A stretch of DNA of 64,000 nucleotides from Saprospiraceae bacterium (GTDB lineage: Bacteria; Bacteroidota; Bacteroidia; Chitinophagales; Saprospiraceae), in NCBI GenBank assembly GCA_016715465.1, contig JADKAA010000029.1, forward strand, positions 2,542,001 through 2,606,000, in the 5' to 3' direction. The notes beneath the pieces were generated by a model, which saw nothing but the letters and a program-made list of their open reading frames with translations, had not been told where the DNA came from and ran no database searches. The position numbers and the translations under genes are program-made. This document shows, piece after piece, positions 16,185 through 26,320 of the stretch. The first letter of the stretch is position 1. The number at the start of each line of letters is the position of its first letter.

Positions 16185-18230
16185 ATGATCAAAAACAATT
16201 TTCTTTCCACAATCCTTGTTTTCCTCTTGCCATATTTACTTTGTGGACAAACCAAAACAGACACCTGGAAAGTAGAAGCAAAAAATATTGACCCGGCCCA
16301 CTACTATGGTGTTACGGTGGCAAACGGCATTACCGGCATCGTATCTTCACCGGAACCACTCAAGGTAAAAGATGTCGTGTTGAATGGCGCCTATGATTAC
16401 TATCAGCGGGGAAGGGTGTCCAACGTCCTTAAGGGATTCAACCACCTCAACTTAAACCTCGACATCAATGGACAGCGGATAGGCTCCAAGGAGATTTCAG
16501 GATACGCGCAAACCCTAGACATGGCTACGGCAAAATTGATCACGACATTTACCGTGCCCGGCAAAGCAACGGTAAGCTCAGAGATGATGGCCCTGCGGCA
16601 TCTGCCTTATACCGCCATGGTCGTACTCACGGTGGAGGCTATCGCAGATATCACGATCTGCCCCATGAGTGTCATTGAAGCGCCGGCCCACCTAACAGAC
16701 GTGAAAAATCTATATGCAGAAATTGACCGACCCCATGTGCTTATTCCTTTGATGACTTCGGTGGCAAAAAGTCCATCGAGAAAACTCGTATTGGCTGCAA
16801 GCAATTCATTTATATTTAATGAAGCCCATGGTTCAGAACCAGACCTCATCCATGAAGACTGGGACTACAACATGCACCTGACCAAGTTTTTTAAAAAACT
16901 AAAAAAGGGTGAAAAATATGCTTTTTCAGTGGTGGCTTCGAGTTGTGCGTCCAATCAATATGACGATCCGCACAATGAGGCGGAAAGGCTAACCATCTAT
17001 GCGGCCCTTGAGGGAAAAGAACGCTTACTCAACCGACACGAAGCGGCCTGGAAAGACTTATGGCAAAGTAATATTACTGTGGAAGGGAATGACGAAGTAA
17101 CACGCGACATCCGGTTTGCACTCTATCATTTGTATTCTTTTTCCAGGGAAGGCACCGCAAACAGCTTAAGCCCAATGGGTTTGTCTGGTCTGGGATATAA
17201 TGGCCATGTTTTTTGGGATACGGAATTGTGGATGTATCCCCCGATTTTGATGCTCAAGCCGGAGTTTGCACGATCATTTTTGGAATACCGGTTTCAACGG
17301 TTGGAGGCAGCGCGGAAAAATGCGTTTTCACATGGCTATAGAGGAGCCATGTTCCCCTGGGAGTCTTCGGCCGAAGGAAGTGAAGACACGCCGGTTTGGG
17401 CATTGACAGGTCCGTTCCAACAGCACATCACCGGTTGTGTGGGTTGGGCATTCTGGAAATACTATCAGGTCACCAAAGATAAACAATGGTTGAAGGAAAG
17501 AGGATGGCCGGTGTTAAAGGAAGTGGCAGATTTTTGGTCCAGCAGGGTGGAACGCAATGGCCCTGGTCACTATGACATAAACAATGTCATAGGTGCCAAT
17601 GAGTGGCAGGAAAACATAGACAACAATGCCTTCACGAATGGCATGGCTATTACGGTTTTGCACTTTGCGGTTGCTGCGGCAAAAGAGCTCGGTCTGGAAC
17701 CCGACCCCGACTGGGCACACGTAGCTGACAACATTCCCATTCTGAAATTTCCGGACGGAGTCACCAAAGAAAATGCCAGCTACAATGGCGTCAATATCAA
17801 ACAAGCCGATGTCAATTTATTGGCCTATCCCCTTAACATCGTCAAGGACCCTGTCCAGGTGCGTAAGGACCTCGAATATTATTTACCCCGATATGCCAAT
17901 GATGGTCCGGCCATGGGTTCAGCCGTACTGGCGGTGTTATACAATCGCCTCGGTGAAAGCCAAAAGGCGGCCGACATTTTTGCTTCATCTTATAAACCCA
18001 ATGAGGTTCCGCCTTTTGGGGTGATTTCTGAAACAGCGGGAGGAAACAATCCCTATTTTGCTACAGGTGCCGGTGGTATGCTGCAAGCGGTATTGAGTGG
18101 GTTTGGAGGATTGTCGATTGAAGATGAGGGCATCACTCAATTAAAAACATCTTTGCCCAAGGGCTGGAAAAAACTCACCATTACGGGAGTAGGGACGGAA
18201 AAAAGGACGGAGGTGGTGGAAGAGAAATGA
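16185..18230 (+). CDS. Glycoside hydrolase family 65 protein, secreted
   Basis: GH65 enzymes hydrolyse or phosphorolyse alpha-glucosides such as trehalose, maltose, kojibiose and nigerose. This 681-residue protein has a Sec signal (MIKNNFLSTILVFLLPYLLCGQ), an N-terminal beta-sandwich (about 25-290), and an (alpha/alpha)6 barrel (about 310-650). The likely acid is Glu473 in GANEWQENIDNNAFTN, in the family catalytic motif. A second carboxylate, Glu616 in GVISETAGGNN, is where the hydrolytic branch places a general base; phosphorylases have a phosphate-binding loop instead. I therefore favour a hydrolase, with kojibiose-type or other alpha-glucosides as candidate substrates. Its partner is the adjacent SusD-SusC pair, which converges on it through a shared terminator. 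Confidence 0.88.
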   Translation: MIKNNFLSTILVFLLPYLLCGQTKTDTWKVEAKNIDPAHYYGVTVANGITGIVSSPEPLKVKDVVLNGAYDYYQRGRVSNVLKGFNHLNLNLDINGQRIGSKEISGYAQTLDMATAKLITTFTVPGKATVSSEMMALRHLPYTAMVVLTVEAIADITICPMSVIEAPAHLTDVKNLYAEIDRPHVLIPLMTSVAKSPSRKLVLAASNSFIFNEAHGSEPDLIHEDWDYNMHLTKFFKKLKKGEKYAFSVVASSCASNQYDDPHNEAERLTIYAALEGKERLLNRHEAAWKDLWQSNITVEGNDEVTRDIRFALYHLYSFSREGTANSLSPMGLSGLGYNGHVFWDTELWMYPPILMLKPEFARSFLEYRFQRLEAARKNAFSHGYRGAMFPWESSAEGSEDTPVWALTGPFQQHITGCVGWAFWKYYQVTKDKQWLKERGWPVLKEVADFWSSRVERNGPGHYDINNVIGANEWQENIDNNAFTNGMAITVLHFAVAAAKELGLEPDPDWAHVADNIPILKFPDGVTKENASYNGVNIKQADVNLLAYPLNIVKDPVQVRKDLEYYLPRYANDGPAMGSAVLAVLYNRLGESQKAADIFASSYKPNEVPPFGVISETAGGNNPYFATGAGGMLQAVLSGFGGLSIEDEGITQLKTSLPKGWKKLTITGVGTEKRTEVVEEK

Positions 18231-18234
18231 TAAG

Positions 18235-18259
18235 AAAAGGCGGCCATTGGCCGCCTTTT
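18235..18259. terminator. Bidirectional terminator between GH65 and susD
   Basis: AAAAGGCGGCC ATT GGCCGCCTTTT is a near-perfect palindrome with A and T flanks, so it can end both the GH65 transcript and the convergent susC-susD transcript. Confidence 0.92.
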
Positions 18260-18268
18260 CCTTCGCGT

Positions 18269-20464
18269 TTAATATCCGTCGTTTTGTTTTAGATTTGGAT
18301 TAGCCCCAATGTCTGCTGAAGGAATGGGGTACACATTTCTGTAGGCATCAACCGCGACACCTTCTTTTACACCTCCTTTCCAGGACCATAAATAGGTTCC
18401 GTTGGCAAACTGACCAAAACGCACCAGGTCGGTTCTTCTATGACCCTCCCAATACAATTCCCGGGCGCGTTCATCCAGAAGGAAGTCGAGGCTGAGATCG
18501 TTTAACTCCAGGTTGCCTGCTTTGCCGGTATGGGCACGTTCCCTTACCTTGTTGACATATTCAAGGGCTTTTGACTTGTCGCCATTACTTCTCAGGATGG
18601 ATTCCGCAGCCATGAGGTAGACATCTGCCAGCCTGAACATAGGGAAGTCTGTGTCCGGAAAATCTGAGTCCTTACCGGGTACACCTGTCGAGGTTATGTT
18701 TTTAAACTTATTGATTGCAATGCCGTCGGTAAAGATGGAAAGGTCATTGACCTCCAGGTTCTGCCCATCTTTGTAAAAGTGCCCTCTCCTGTCAAAAGAA
18801 GTGAGCCCTAGTTGGTAGGTATAATCCGGCTTATCGACAAATAAAAGCACTTCATATCCACCACCTTTGGTAATGACAATGTTGTCTCCCGCAGCATCAA
18901 GAATGGCATCAGCGCCGGTATCACCAAAGTTTACCGCCCAGTCGCCATTGACCCTGAACTTAAACTCACCTTCAACTAAATCAAGTTTAGCCTTCATGGC
19001 TTGTTTTGCAGCATCCCAGGTCATGGGTACGTCTACATCCCAGCTTCCAGCGGCACTGCCTACAATGCTGAAATTTCTTTTTTCTATGGTGTAGGTGTTT
19101 TTACCGGTGTTGAGGTCAACCGTCACGTAATAAAGTCCTGCCGTCGGCACCACAATTCTGGCACCACCTGTTTCGAGTTTTCCATCTTTGTCGTTGTCAC
19201 CCAATGCGCCACCGAGGGTCGGATTCCTGGCGATCAAAAATTCTCCATTGTCTGAAGGAAAATAAATATGTCCTTCGTAGATCTTGTTTTTTAATGGAGA
19301 AGATAAAGCATTATCGGTATCTGTGGCATCAAAAGGAGTGGCCTGGTGTGAGCCCGGTACATATACTTTAGGATAAGTTGCTGTTTTACCTTCGCTTGCT
19401 GCTACAACCAGCCCCGTGGTGTTGGATGGGAACTTTTCCACCATTTGTTTGGTAGTTCGTGTTCCTCCCCAGCCACTGGCAACTCCCGATGCAGCAGGAT
19501 TCATAGTTCCTCCAATGCCGGCACGGATGATGAATGTTGTTCCTCCCCACGTTCTGCTGTTAATGCCGTCAAAGGCTATCGGGAAAATAATTTCGTCAGA
19601 GTTGTGGTTGTCGGCCAGAAAGAGGTTTTGATAGACAGGGTCCAGTTTATATCCCGATGCAAGTACTTTTTCACAAACAGCCGTGCATTCTGTGTATTTT
19701 TTCTGGCCGGTGTATGCTTCGTAGTTGAGATATAATTTTGCCAACAGGGTCCAGACAGCGGCCCGGTCTGCCCTTCCATATTCATTGGCATTTGGTGCAG
19801 CGATGTCGTTTTCGACGGCGAGCAATTCTGTTTCGATGTATTTGGCCAGGTCAATGGCATTGGTCTGGGTGGGGAAGAAAGAACCCACTTTGTCGTTTTC
19901 CGTAACGAAAGGTACATTTCTAAATAAGTCCAATGCATGCCAGTAGCTAAGGGCTCGCAAAAACCTCGCTTCGGCGCGATAATTTTTAACCTGTGTTTTC
20001 AGGTTTTCGTCGGCACCTCTTTCTACCAGTTTGGCATCAGATGTTTCGCGGATAAACTCATTACAAAGAGAGATCTGATAGAAAATACGGCTGTAGAAAG
20101 CATAAATAAAACCATCGGTTTCTGTCCAGGTTTGGTTGTGAAAGTTTTTGATGGTTTGATCGTTCCAACCGATGAGGGCTTCATCGGTAGACAATTCCTG
20201 GTGGTACCAATAACCGCGGAGGTATTGGCCAAAGCCTTCATCAATGCCTTCGATGTCTGCTTGTCCTGCAGGACCCTGTTGACCGGATACGGCATATCCT
20301 GCATATACTTTTGCAAGTACCTTCTTGTAGGAACTGGCATCTTTGTACACCACCTCGGAAGTGATGACATCGGCGTCGAGGGGAATGGTGTTGAGGTCAT
20401 TAAAACATCCCGGTAGTAAGAAGAAACTCAGCGAGATGGTGGCGAAAGAAATTAGTTTTTTCAT
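18269..20464 (-). CDS. SusD/RagB family lipoprotein with inserted SusE-like domains
   Basis: SusD-like proteins are outer-membrane lipoproteins that cap the SusC channel and bind the glycan. The lipobox ends FLLPGC at Cys20. The N-terminal TPR-like SusD half covers about 21-390 and the SusD C-terminal domain about 557-731 (FPMFRLADVYLMAAESILR; LLDERARELYWEGHRRTDLVRFGQF). Between them (about 398-556) are one complete and one partial module like SusE/SusF carbohydrate-binding repeats: FSIVGSAAGSWDVDVPM ... GEFKFRVNGDWAVNFG. The normal SusD length is 500-600 residues; here it is 731. The same module is the repeat unit of the protein at 23551. The gene starts 23 bases after the susC stop, the usual operon order. 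Confidence 0.93.
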   Translation of the reverse strand: MKKLISFATISLSFFLLPGCFNDLNTIPLDADVITSEVVYKDASSYKKVLAKVYAGYAVSGQQGPAGQADIEGIDEGFGQYLRGYWYHQELSTDEALIGWNDQTIKNFHNQTWTETDGFIYAFYSRIFYQISLCNEFIRETSDAKLVERGADENLKTQVKNYRAEARFLRALSYWHALDLFRNVPFVTENDKVGSFFPTQTNAIDLAKYIETELLAVENDIAAPNANEYGRADRAAVWTLLAKLYLNYEAYTGQKKYTECTAVCEKVLASGYKLDPVYQNLFLADNHNSDEIIFPIAFDGINSRTWGGTTFIIRAGIGGTMNPAASGVASGWGGTRTTKQMVEKFPSNTTGLVVAASEGKTATYPKVYVPGSHQATPFDATDTDNALSSPLKNKIYEGHIYFPSDNGEFLIARNPTLGGALGDNDKDGKLETGGARIVVPTAGLYYVTVDLNTGKNTYTIEKRNFSIVGSAAGSWDVDVPMTWDAAKQAMKAKLDLVEGEFKFRVNGDWAVNFGDTGADAILDAAGDNIVITKGGGYEVLLFVDKPDYTYQLGLTSFDRRGHFYKDGQNLEVNDLSIFTDGIAINKFKNITSTGVPGKDSDFPDTDFPMFRLADVYLMAAESILRSNGDKSKALEYVNKVRERAHTGKAGNLELNDLSLDFLLDERARELYWEGHRRTDLVRFGQFANGTYLWSWKGGVKEGVAVDAYRNVYPIPSADIGANPNLKQNDGY

Positions 20465-20487
20465 GATATTTCTATTTACCTGTGTTT

Positions 20488-23451
20488 TTAAAAATTGATG
20501 GATACTCCGCCCAGGTAAGTCCTTGGTCTCGGATAAATGTTATTGTCAATGCCGTTGCCGATTTCCGGATCAAGGCCGTCGTAATTACTGATGACCAAAG
20601 GATTTTGTATGGTCGTATAAATTCTGATTCCACGAAGCGCTCCGGGAAAATTGTATCCAAGGGTGACGTGATCAAGCCTGAAAAATGAAGCATCTCTTAC
20701 AAAGTGATCGCTGAAGGTAAGTGCACTTTGATTGACCACATTGTTGTCAACTGCGGATTGGTGCACATTCCAAAGCACAGCATTGGAAGCAAAAGCGCGG
20801 GCAAGGTAGCCCATATCTGTTTGCACGTTGTTGTAGACATAATTTCCAATGTTGGCGCGACCGGCAAAGGAGAAATCAAAATTTTTAATGTTTATGTTGT
20901 TGGTTAGGCCAATACTGAATTTAGGGTTTGGACTTTTATAACGGTAAAAATCAGAACTGTTGACAATGTTGTCTCCATTTACATCCTCATACTGGCCTTC
21001 GAGTATGTTTCCACTTTCATCGTATTTTTGTTTGTACACATAAAAAGAACTTGGCGCATAACCCACTGAATGGATCTGGATGTTACTGCCTACTCCACCG
21101 GCAATACCCCCCGTTGCCACACCCTGGTAATTCGGGTCATCCACAGCGGTAAGTTTGGTAATCTTCGGATTGTTGTGGGTAAAGTTTACGGAAAAATCCC
21201 AGCCTGAAACCGGGGTAGCATTCAATACCAGTTCCACACCTTTGTTTTCCATGTTACCAATGTTGGTGGTAATGAAGTTGGTGAGATTGGTTCCTGCAGG
21301 GACGGGGATTCTGTTCAGCAGGTCTTTGGTGTTTTTCTGATATACATCGAGAGATCCCGAAAGTTTATTTTTGATGATCGAAAAGTCGACAGCCACGTTG
21401 AAGGTAGATGTTTCTTCCCAACGAATGTTGGCATCATAACCATTGGGACGAAGTGTGGTAATAAATTCATCTCCAAATTGATATTGTGCATTGGGGTTTC
21501 CTACCTGGTAACGCGCAAGGTATGCGTAATAGTCACCGATGTCCTGCTGTCCGGTAACACCCCAGCCGGTTCTTAGTTTAAGGCTGTTGAAATAATTGTT
21601 GTCGTTGTCTATCACTTTTACCGCAAGGGCTGCGGCAGGAAATAAACCCCATCGGGCATCCGGTGAAAACCGCGAAGTTCCGTCTCTTCGAAGGGAGAAG
21701 GTCAGATAATAGCGGTTGTCAAGATTATAGTTAAGACGGGTAAACAAAGAAACCAGGAAATATTCAGCCGGGTCCTTTCCTTCAGAGGTTTCCGCTGCGG
21801 AACCGGCAGTGTCTGTATTTTTAAAGTAATTGTCTACAAAAAACCGTTGCCAGGAGTACCCCCCCATCACGTCAAAGCCATGTCTGTTAAAATCCTTTTT
21901 ATAGTTGAGGTAGGATTCAAAGACAGAATTCTTTTTGGTTTGTGTGTAGTAGTTATTTACACCCCCACCGTTGATGGCATCAAAGGCGAATGCCGCGTTG
22001 TTGGGTACGATGACACGCCCCTCGCCCTTGGATTGATCGTGACCGATGGAAAGGTTGACCCGCATATCGGGCAGGAACTTTAAGCGGTAATCAACGGTGG
22101 CATTTGCGATATACTGATTTACCGTTGAATTATCATTCCTTTGTTCCAGCAGGGCAAGAGGATTTGTGGGTGCTATGGGATTGGGATTTCCATTGGCAGG
22201 AATGGTCCATGCCGTGAAACCGCCATATTTGGAAGTGGCATCATACGGGCCTCTGGTAGGGTCAAAATTGAGTGAGTTTCCGATGGCGCCGCGATCTGCA
22301 AAATGGTTGTCGTTGCTCATGGCCTTCAGGTGTAAGTTTACCTGCAGCGTATTGTCAAAAAAGCCCGGTGACAGGTTTATGGCACCGGTATATCTTTTGA
22401 AATTATCAGTTTTGAGCAAGCCATTTTTATCGGTATAACCCAGAGACAAACGGAAAGGCAATTGTTTGATGGCACCGGATAAGCCCACGTTGTGATCCAT
22501 GCCGGTGGCATTTTGATAAATGATGTCCTGCCAGTTTACATTTTCATTTCCCAGCAATCTTATGGCTGCATGTTGCTCTTCCAAGGGTTTGGCCGGGTCG
22601 TATTCATATCGCTGGTTGATGAGGCCGCGATACTCCTCGGCAGAAAGTACATCAACAGAGTTGTACCTGGTACCTACGGAGTAGTTGCCATTGTAGTTTA
22701 AGGTAAGTCTGCCACCCACAGTTCCTTTCTTGGTGGTGATGAGGATGACCCCTCCTGCGGCCCTGTTGCCATAGATGGCGGTGGCAGAGGCATCTTTCAA
22801 AACGCTCATAGACGCAATGTCGTTGGGGTTGATGATGTTGAGGGGGTTGCGGCTACCGGAAACGCCTCCGTTATCGAGGGGAATTCCGTCCACTACGATG
22901 AGGGGGTCGTTGGAAGCGGACAGGGAAGATTCTCCCCTGATTCTTATTCTGGATCCCGCTCCCGGGCTTCCTTCTGTGGTAATGCTTACTCCGGCAATTT
23001 TTCCGGCAATCAATTCCTGGGCTCCGGTGATGGCTCCCCTGTTGAATTTTTCAGAGGTTACTGCCTGAATGGCACCGGTGGCATCCTCTCTTTTTACGGT
23101 ACCATAACCTATGACAATGACATCTTCGAGTACTTGTCCTGCCATCAGGGAAACGTCGACGGAGTTGCTGTTGGAAACATCAATTTCCTGAGAGGTATAT
23201 CCGGTGTAACTGACGACAATCATTTTTGTTTGTGATGGAACTTCGAGTGAAAAAGCGCCGTCAAAATCAGTTACGGTTCCGACCGAATTATCACTTTTCA
23301 AAACAATATTTGCCCCAATCAGGGGTTCACCAGTAGTAGCATCTGTTACCACACCCCTTATAAGCCGCTGTCCAAATATTATTGTGCTAAAAAAAACAAT
23401 AAAAAATAATAATGACAAACGGCGGTACGATTTGAAATTTTGGCTTCTCAT
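20488..23451 (-). CDS. SusC/RagA family TonB-linked outer membrane protein
   Basis: The 987-residue barrel protein imports oligosaccharides with energy from TonB-ExbBD. Its N-terminus has a signal peptide (ending IIFGQ at about residue 28), then a carboxypeptidase-like extension domain (about 30-115, GVVTDATTGEPLIGANI), the plug domain (about 120-250, with VIVIGYGTVKREDATGAI and the SusC signature SRIRIRGESSLSASNDPLIVV region) and a C-terminal beta barrel ending in a phenylalanine (SINF). It is co-transcribed with the susD-like gene downstream and divergent from the SusE/F-repeat gene; the 99-bp gap between them presumably holds both promoters. Confidence 0.95.
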   Translation of the reverse strand: MRSQNFKSYRRLSLLFFIVFFSTIIFGQRLIRGVVTDATTGEPLIGANIVLKSDNSVGTVTDFDGAFSLEVPSQTKMIVVSYTGYTSQEIDVSNSNSVDVSLMAGQVLEDVIVIGYGTVKREDATGAIQAVTSEKFNRGAITGAQELIAGKIAGVSITTEGSPGAGSRIRIRGESSLSASNDPLIVVDGIPLDNGGVSGSRNPLNIINPNDIASMSVLKDASATAIYGNRAAGGVILITTKKGTVGGRLTLNYNGNYSVGTRYNSVDVLSAEEYRGLINQRYEYDPAKPLEEQHAAIRLLGNENVNWQDIIYQNATGMDHNVGLSGAIKQLPFRLSLGYTDKNGLLKTDNFKRYTGAINLSPGFFDNTLQVNLHLKAMSNDNHFADRGAIGNSLNFDPTRGPYDATSKYGGFTAWTIPANGNPNPIAPTNPLALLEQRNDNSTVNQYIANATVDYRLKFLPDMRVNLSIGHDQSKGEGRVIVPNNAAFAFDAINGGGVNNYYTQTKKNSVFESYLNYKKDFNRHGFDVMGGYSWQRFFVDNYFKNTDTAGSAAETSEGKDPAEYFLVSLFTRLNYNLDNRYYLTFSLRRDGTSRFSPDARWGLFPAAALAVKVIDNDNNYFNSLKLRTGWGVTGQQDIGDYYAYLARYQVGNPNAQYQFGDEFITTLRPNGYDANIRWEETSTFNVAVDFSIIKNKLSGSLDVYQKNTKDLLNRIPVPAGTNLTNFITTNIGNMENKGVELVLNATPVSGWDFSVNFTHNNPKITKLTAVDDPNYQGVATGGIAGGVGSNIQIHSVGYAPSSFYVYKQKYDESGNILEGQYEDVNGDNIVNSSDFYRYKSPNPKFSIGLTNNINIKNFDFSFAGRANIGNYVYNNVQTDMGYLARAFASNAVLWNVHQSAVDNNVVNQSALTFSDHFVRDASFFRLDHVTLGYNFPGALRGIRIYTTIQNPLVISNYDGLDPEIGNGIDNNIYPRPRTYLGGVSINF

Positions 23452-23550
23452 TCAAGTATTTTTTTTAATAATTTTATTCTGTAAAAATAAAAAAATAACT
23501 TACTTTGTGTCGCATTAACAATAACTATTTTTTCACAAAAAATTAATCAT

Positions 23551-26217
23551 ATGAAATTACGGCTACATTTATTTTCATTCATGATGCTTGTGTCTATGAC
23601 TGTCTTTGCCCAAATCAATTCTGTAGGAATTATTGGTTCGGCAACCCCGGGTGGGTGGGACAATCAGACAGACATGGTTCAGGATGGTGCTGACACCAGT
23701 TTATGGACGATAACCATAACTTTGACAACAGGTGAAGCAAAATTCAGGGCCAATAATGCATGGGATATCAATTGGGGATCAAAAGATTTTCCTGCAGGCA
23801 CTGGAACACAAAATGGTGCAAACATTCCCGTTTTGGCCGGGGATTACACCATTACATTCAACTCCTCAACAGGTGTTTATTATTTTGATGTAGATTCTGA
23901 TATAGGCATCGTAGGAAACGCCACACCTGGTGGCTGGGATACGGACACAGATATGTACATTGATCCTGCGGATACCAACGAATATTACATTAACATTGAC
24001 CTTGTAGCGGGAGAAATGAAATTCCGCCAAAACGATGCTTGGGCTGTAAACTGGGGAGCCAATACTTTCCCTACAGGCACAGGTACTCAAGATGGTCCAA
24101 ACATTCCCATTGCCAAAGCAGGAAAATACACCATCAACTTCAACAAGAGTACCGGTGCATACGAATTTGAAGAAGCCGTAGCCTTTACATCCATTGGAGT
24201 TATAGGCTCTGCTACAGCAGGTGGCTGGGACACCGATACCGATCTAACCAGAGACGCCAACAATGCCGATCTTTGGAAGGGATTTGCTGACCTTGTGGTT
24301 GGTGAGATCAAGTTCAGAGCCAATGAGGCGTGGACTGTCAACTGGGGTGGTACAGCATTTCCTTCAGGCACAGCCGTTGAAGGAGGTGGCAACATTGCTG
24401 TTCCCACAGCAGGTAAATATCTTATCACTTTTAATACCGCTTCACTGGAATACAATTTCACCGAAATCATGCCATTTACTACCGTAGGACTCGTTGGGTC
24501 TGCCACTGCAGGAGGATGGGACACTGATACGGATATGGTACAAGATGCAACAGACCCAAGTTTGTGGTCTCTTGATACTGACCTGGTTAACGGAGAAGCA
24601 AAATTCAGGGCGGAAAATGCATGGACGGTCAACTGGGGTGCCAAAGACTTCCCTACGGGAACAGGAACACAGGATGGCCCCAATATTCCAGTGTATTACG
24701 GCAATTACACCGTAACCTTTAACTCTTCTACAGGTGCATACAATTTCCAGGTTCACTCAGATATTGGCATCATTGGCTCTGCTACACCGGGTGGCTGGGA
24801 CACCGATACAGACATGTACCAGGATCAGGCAGATACCAATAAATACTTTACTACACTTACACTGACTGCTGGAGATGCGAAATTCAGGCGAAACAACGAC
24901 TGGGCAATTAACTGGGGAGCTAACACTTTCCCCACAGGCACAGGTACTCAGGACGGACCCAACATTCCGATAACCCAGGCAGGCAAGTATTTTATTACCT
25001 TCAACAGGGGCACCGGCGAGTATTCCTTTGAAGAAATCAAAAACTACGAGTCCATTGGTGTAATTGGTACTGCCACAGCCGGTGGCTGGGACAGCGACAC
25101 GGATCTCGTAAGGGATGCAACTAACGGAGACCTTTGGAAAGCAAGACTGGACCTTACTGAAGGTGAAATCAAGTTCAGGGCCAATGAAGCATGGGACATC
25201 AACTGGGGAGGAACAGAATTTCCTGCGGGTGTTGGTGTACTCGGCGGACCAAACTTAGTGGTACCAGAGGCCGGAAAATATCAGATTTCATTCAATACCA
25301 GGACACTGGCGTATGAATTCAGTATCATCAGGCCTTATGCAGCCATCGGCATCATCGGTTCTGCTACCCCGGGCGGCTGGGACAGCGACACCGATATGAT
25401 CAAAGACGACACCGATCCTACCATCTGGAGATTGAGGATCGAACTGGTTGAGGGCGAAGCCAAGTTCCGTGCAGATAATGACTGGGCGGTAAACTGGGGA
25501 GCAGGAGATTTTCCTTCAGGCATTGCAGAGTTGGATGGAGCCAATATTCCTATTCCAGCCGGCGACTATAAAATTACTTTCAATACCCTTACCGGTGAAT
25601 ACAATTTTGAAGCCATAGTTGAATATGGAAAAATCAGCATCGTAGGTAGGTCTGGTCCATTCGGAGACTGGCCGAGCGATGATGACAGCAGAGATGCTTA
25701 TTTGGAAAAAGATGTCAATGATCCAAACCACTGGACGTTGGCAAGTGTGGCGCTTACCGATCATACCCTTTTCACAGACGGAGGTATTAAGTTTAGGGCA
25801 GAAGCTGCATGGACCATCAACTGGGGAGCTGCTGATTTTCCATCAGGTACAGGTACCCAAGACGGGCCAAACATCCAATGTGCAGCAGGAACGTTCAAAG
25901 TAGATTTTAAATCGGATACCGGAGCATATGCATTTGCAGAACCAAACTCTACCTATAACCTGCTTGACAACAGCGCCATCAGCGTATTCCCTAACCCAAC
26001 GGCATCAAGGATCAATGTGGAAATCAAACACAGCGACTTAAAAGGTGCCACCAATGTTCAGGTTTACGACAACAGTGGCAAGCTGATCTGGTCAGCAAAT
26101 CAGACAAGTTCAGACAACATCAGCATCGATGCATCCGCATGGAAGTCTGGCAATTACCTTATCCAACTTAGCAACGGCAAGTACTTTGTGGGTAAAAAAG
26201 TAAGTGTTGTAAGATAA
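23551..26217 (+). CDS. Secreted protein with eight SusE/SusF-like repeats and T9SS sorting domain
   Basis: The 888-residue protein has a signal peptide (MKLRLHLFSFMMLVSMTVFAQ) and eight repeats of about 95 residues starting near residues 24, 115, 213, 310, 403, 500, 596 and 693. Each has an IGSATPGGWDxDTDM-like strand, a KFRxNxAWxxNWG segment with aromatic residues, and a YxITFNxxTGxYxF strand. These match SusE/SusF-type starch-binding modules. The tail (about 803-888) is a type A T9SS sorting domain (ISVFPNPTASRINVEI, ending KKVSVVR). It is probably a surface glycan-binding protein with multivalent binding. Repeat 8 is the most divergent. The divergent position from SusC and the shared module with the SusD insertion tie it to this locus. 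Confidence 0.92.
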   Translation: MKLRLHLFSFMMLVSMTVFAQINSVGIIGSATPGGWDNQTDMVQDGADTSLWTITITLTTGEAKFRANNAWDINWGSKDFPAGTGTQNGANIPVLAGDYTITFNSSTGVYYFDVDSDIGIVGNATPGGWDTDTDMYIDPADTNEYYINIDLVAGEMKFRQNDAWAVNWGANTFPTGTGTQDGPNIPIAKAGKYTINFNKSTGAYEFEEAVAFTSIGVIGSATAGGWDTDTDLTRDANNADLWKGFADLVVGEIKFRANEAWTVNWGGTAFPSGTAVEGGGNIAVPTAGKYLITFNTASLEYNFTEIMPFTTVGLVGSATAGGWDTDTDMVQDATDPSLWSLDTDLVNGEAKFRAENAWTVNWGAKDFPTGTGTQDGPNIPVYYGNYTVTFNSSTGAYNFQVHSDIGIIGSATPGGWDTDTDMYQDQADTNKYFTTLTLTAGDAKFRRNNDWAINWGANTFPTGTGTQDGPNIPITQAGKYFITFNRGTGEYSFEEIKNYESIGVIGTATAGGWDSDTDLVRDATNGDLWKARLDLTEGEIKFRANEAWDINWGGTEFPAGVGVLGGPNLVVPEAGKYQISFNTRTLAYEFSIIRPYAAIGIIGSATPGGWDSDTDMIKDDTDPTIWRLRIELVEGEAKFRADNDWAVNWGAGDFPSGIAELDGANIPIPAGDYKITFNTLTGEYNFEAIVEYGKISIVGRSGPFGDWPSDDDSRDAYLEKDVNDPNHWTLASVALTDHTLFTDGGIKFRAEAAWTINWGAADFPSGTGTQDGPNIQCAAGTFKVDFKSDTGAYAFAEPNSTYNLLDNSAISVFPNPTASRINVEIKHSDLKGATNVQVYDNSGKLIWSANQTSSDNISIDASAWKSGNYLIQLSNGKYFVGKKVSVVR

Positions 26218-26237
26218 ATCAGTGATTAATTGATATA

Positions 26238-26268
26238 AAAAAAGGCCGCAATTTTGCGGCCTTTTTTA
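26238..26268. terminator. Bidirectional terminator between the SusE/F-like gene and purQ
   Basis: AAAAAAAGGCCGCA ATTT TGCGGCC TTTTTT has A and T flanks on both sides of an eight- to nine-pair stem and lies between convergent genes. Confidence 0.9.
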
Positions 26269-26320
26269 TTTGTCTTAAAAAGAAGAGATCTGTTTATCTA
26301 TTCAGATCACCCGTGTCAGA

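Noticed and set aside
23500..23507. Promoter-like TTACTTTG before the SusE/F-repeat gene
   Set aside because: One mismatch to TAnnTTTG and no TTG at the right spacing; left as a weak candidate only.
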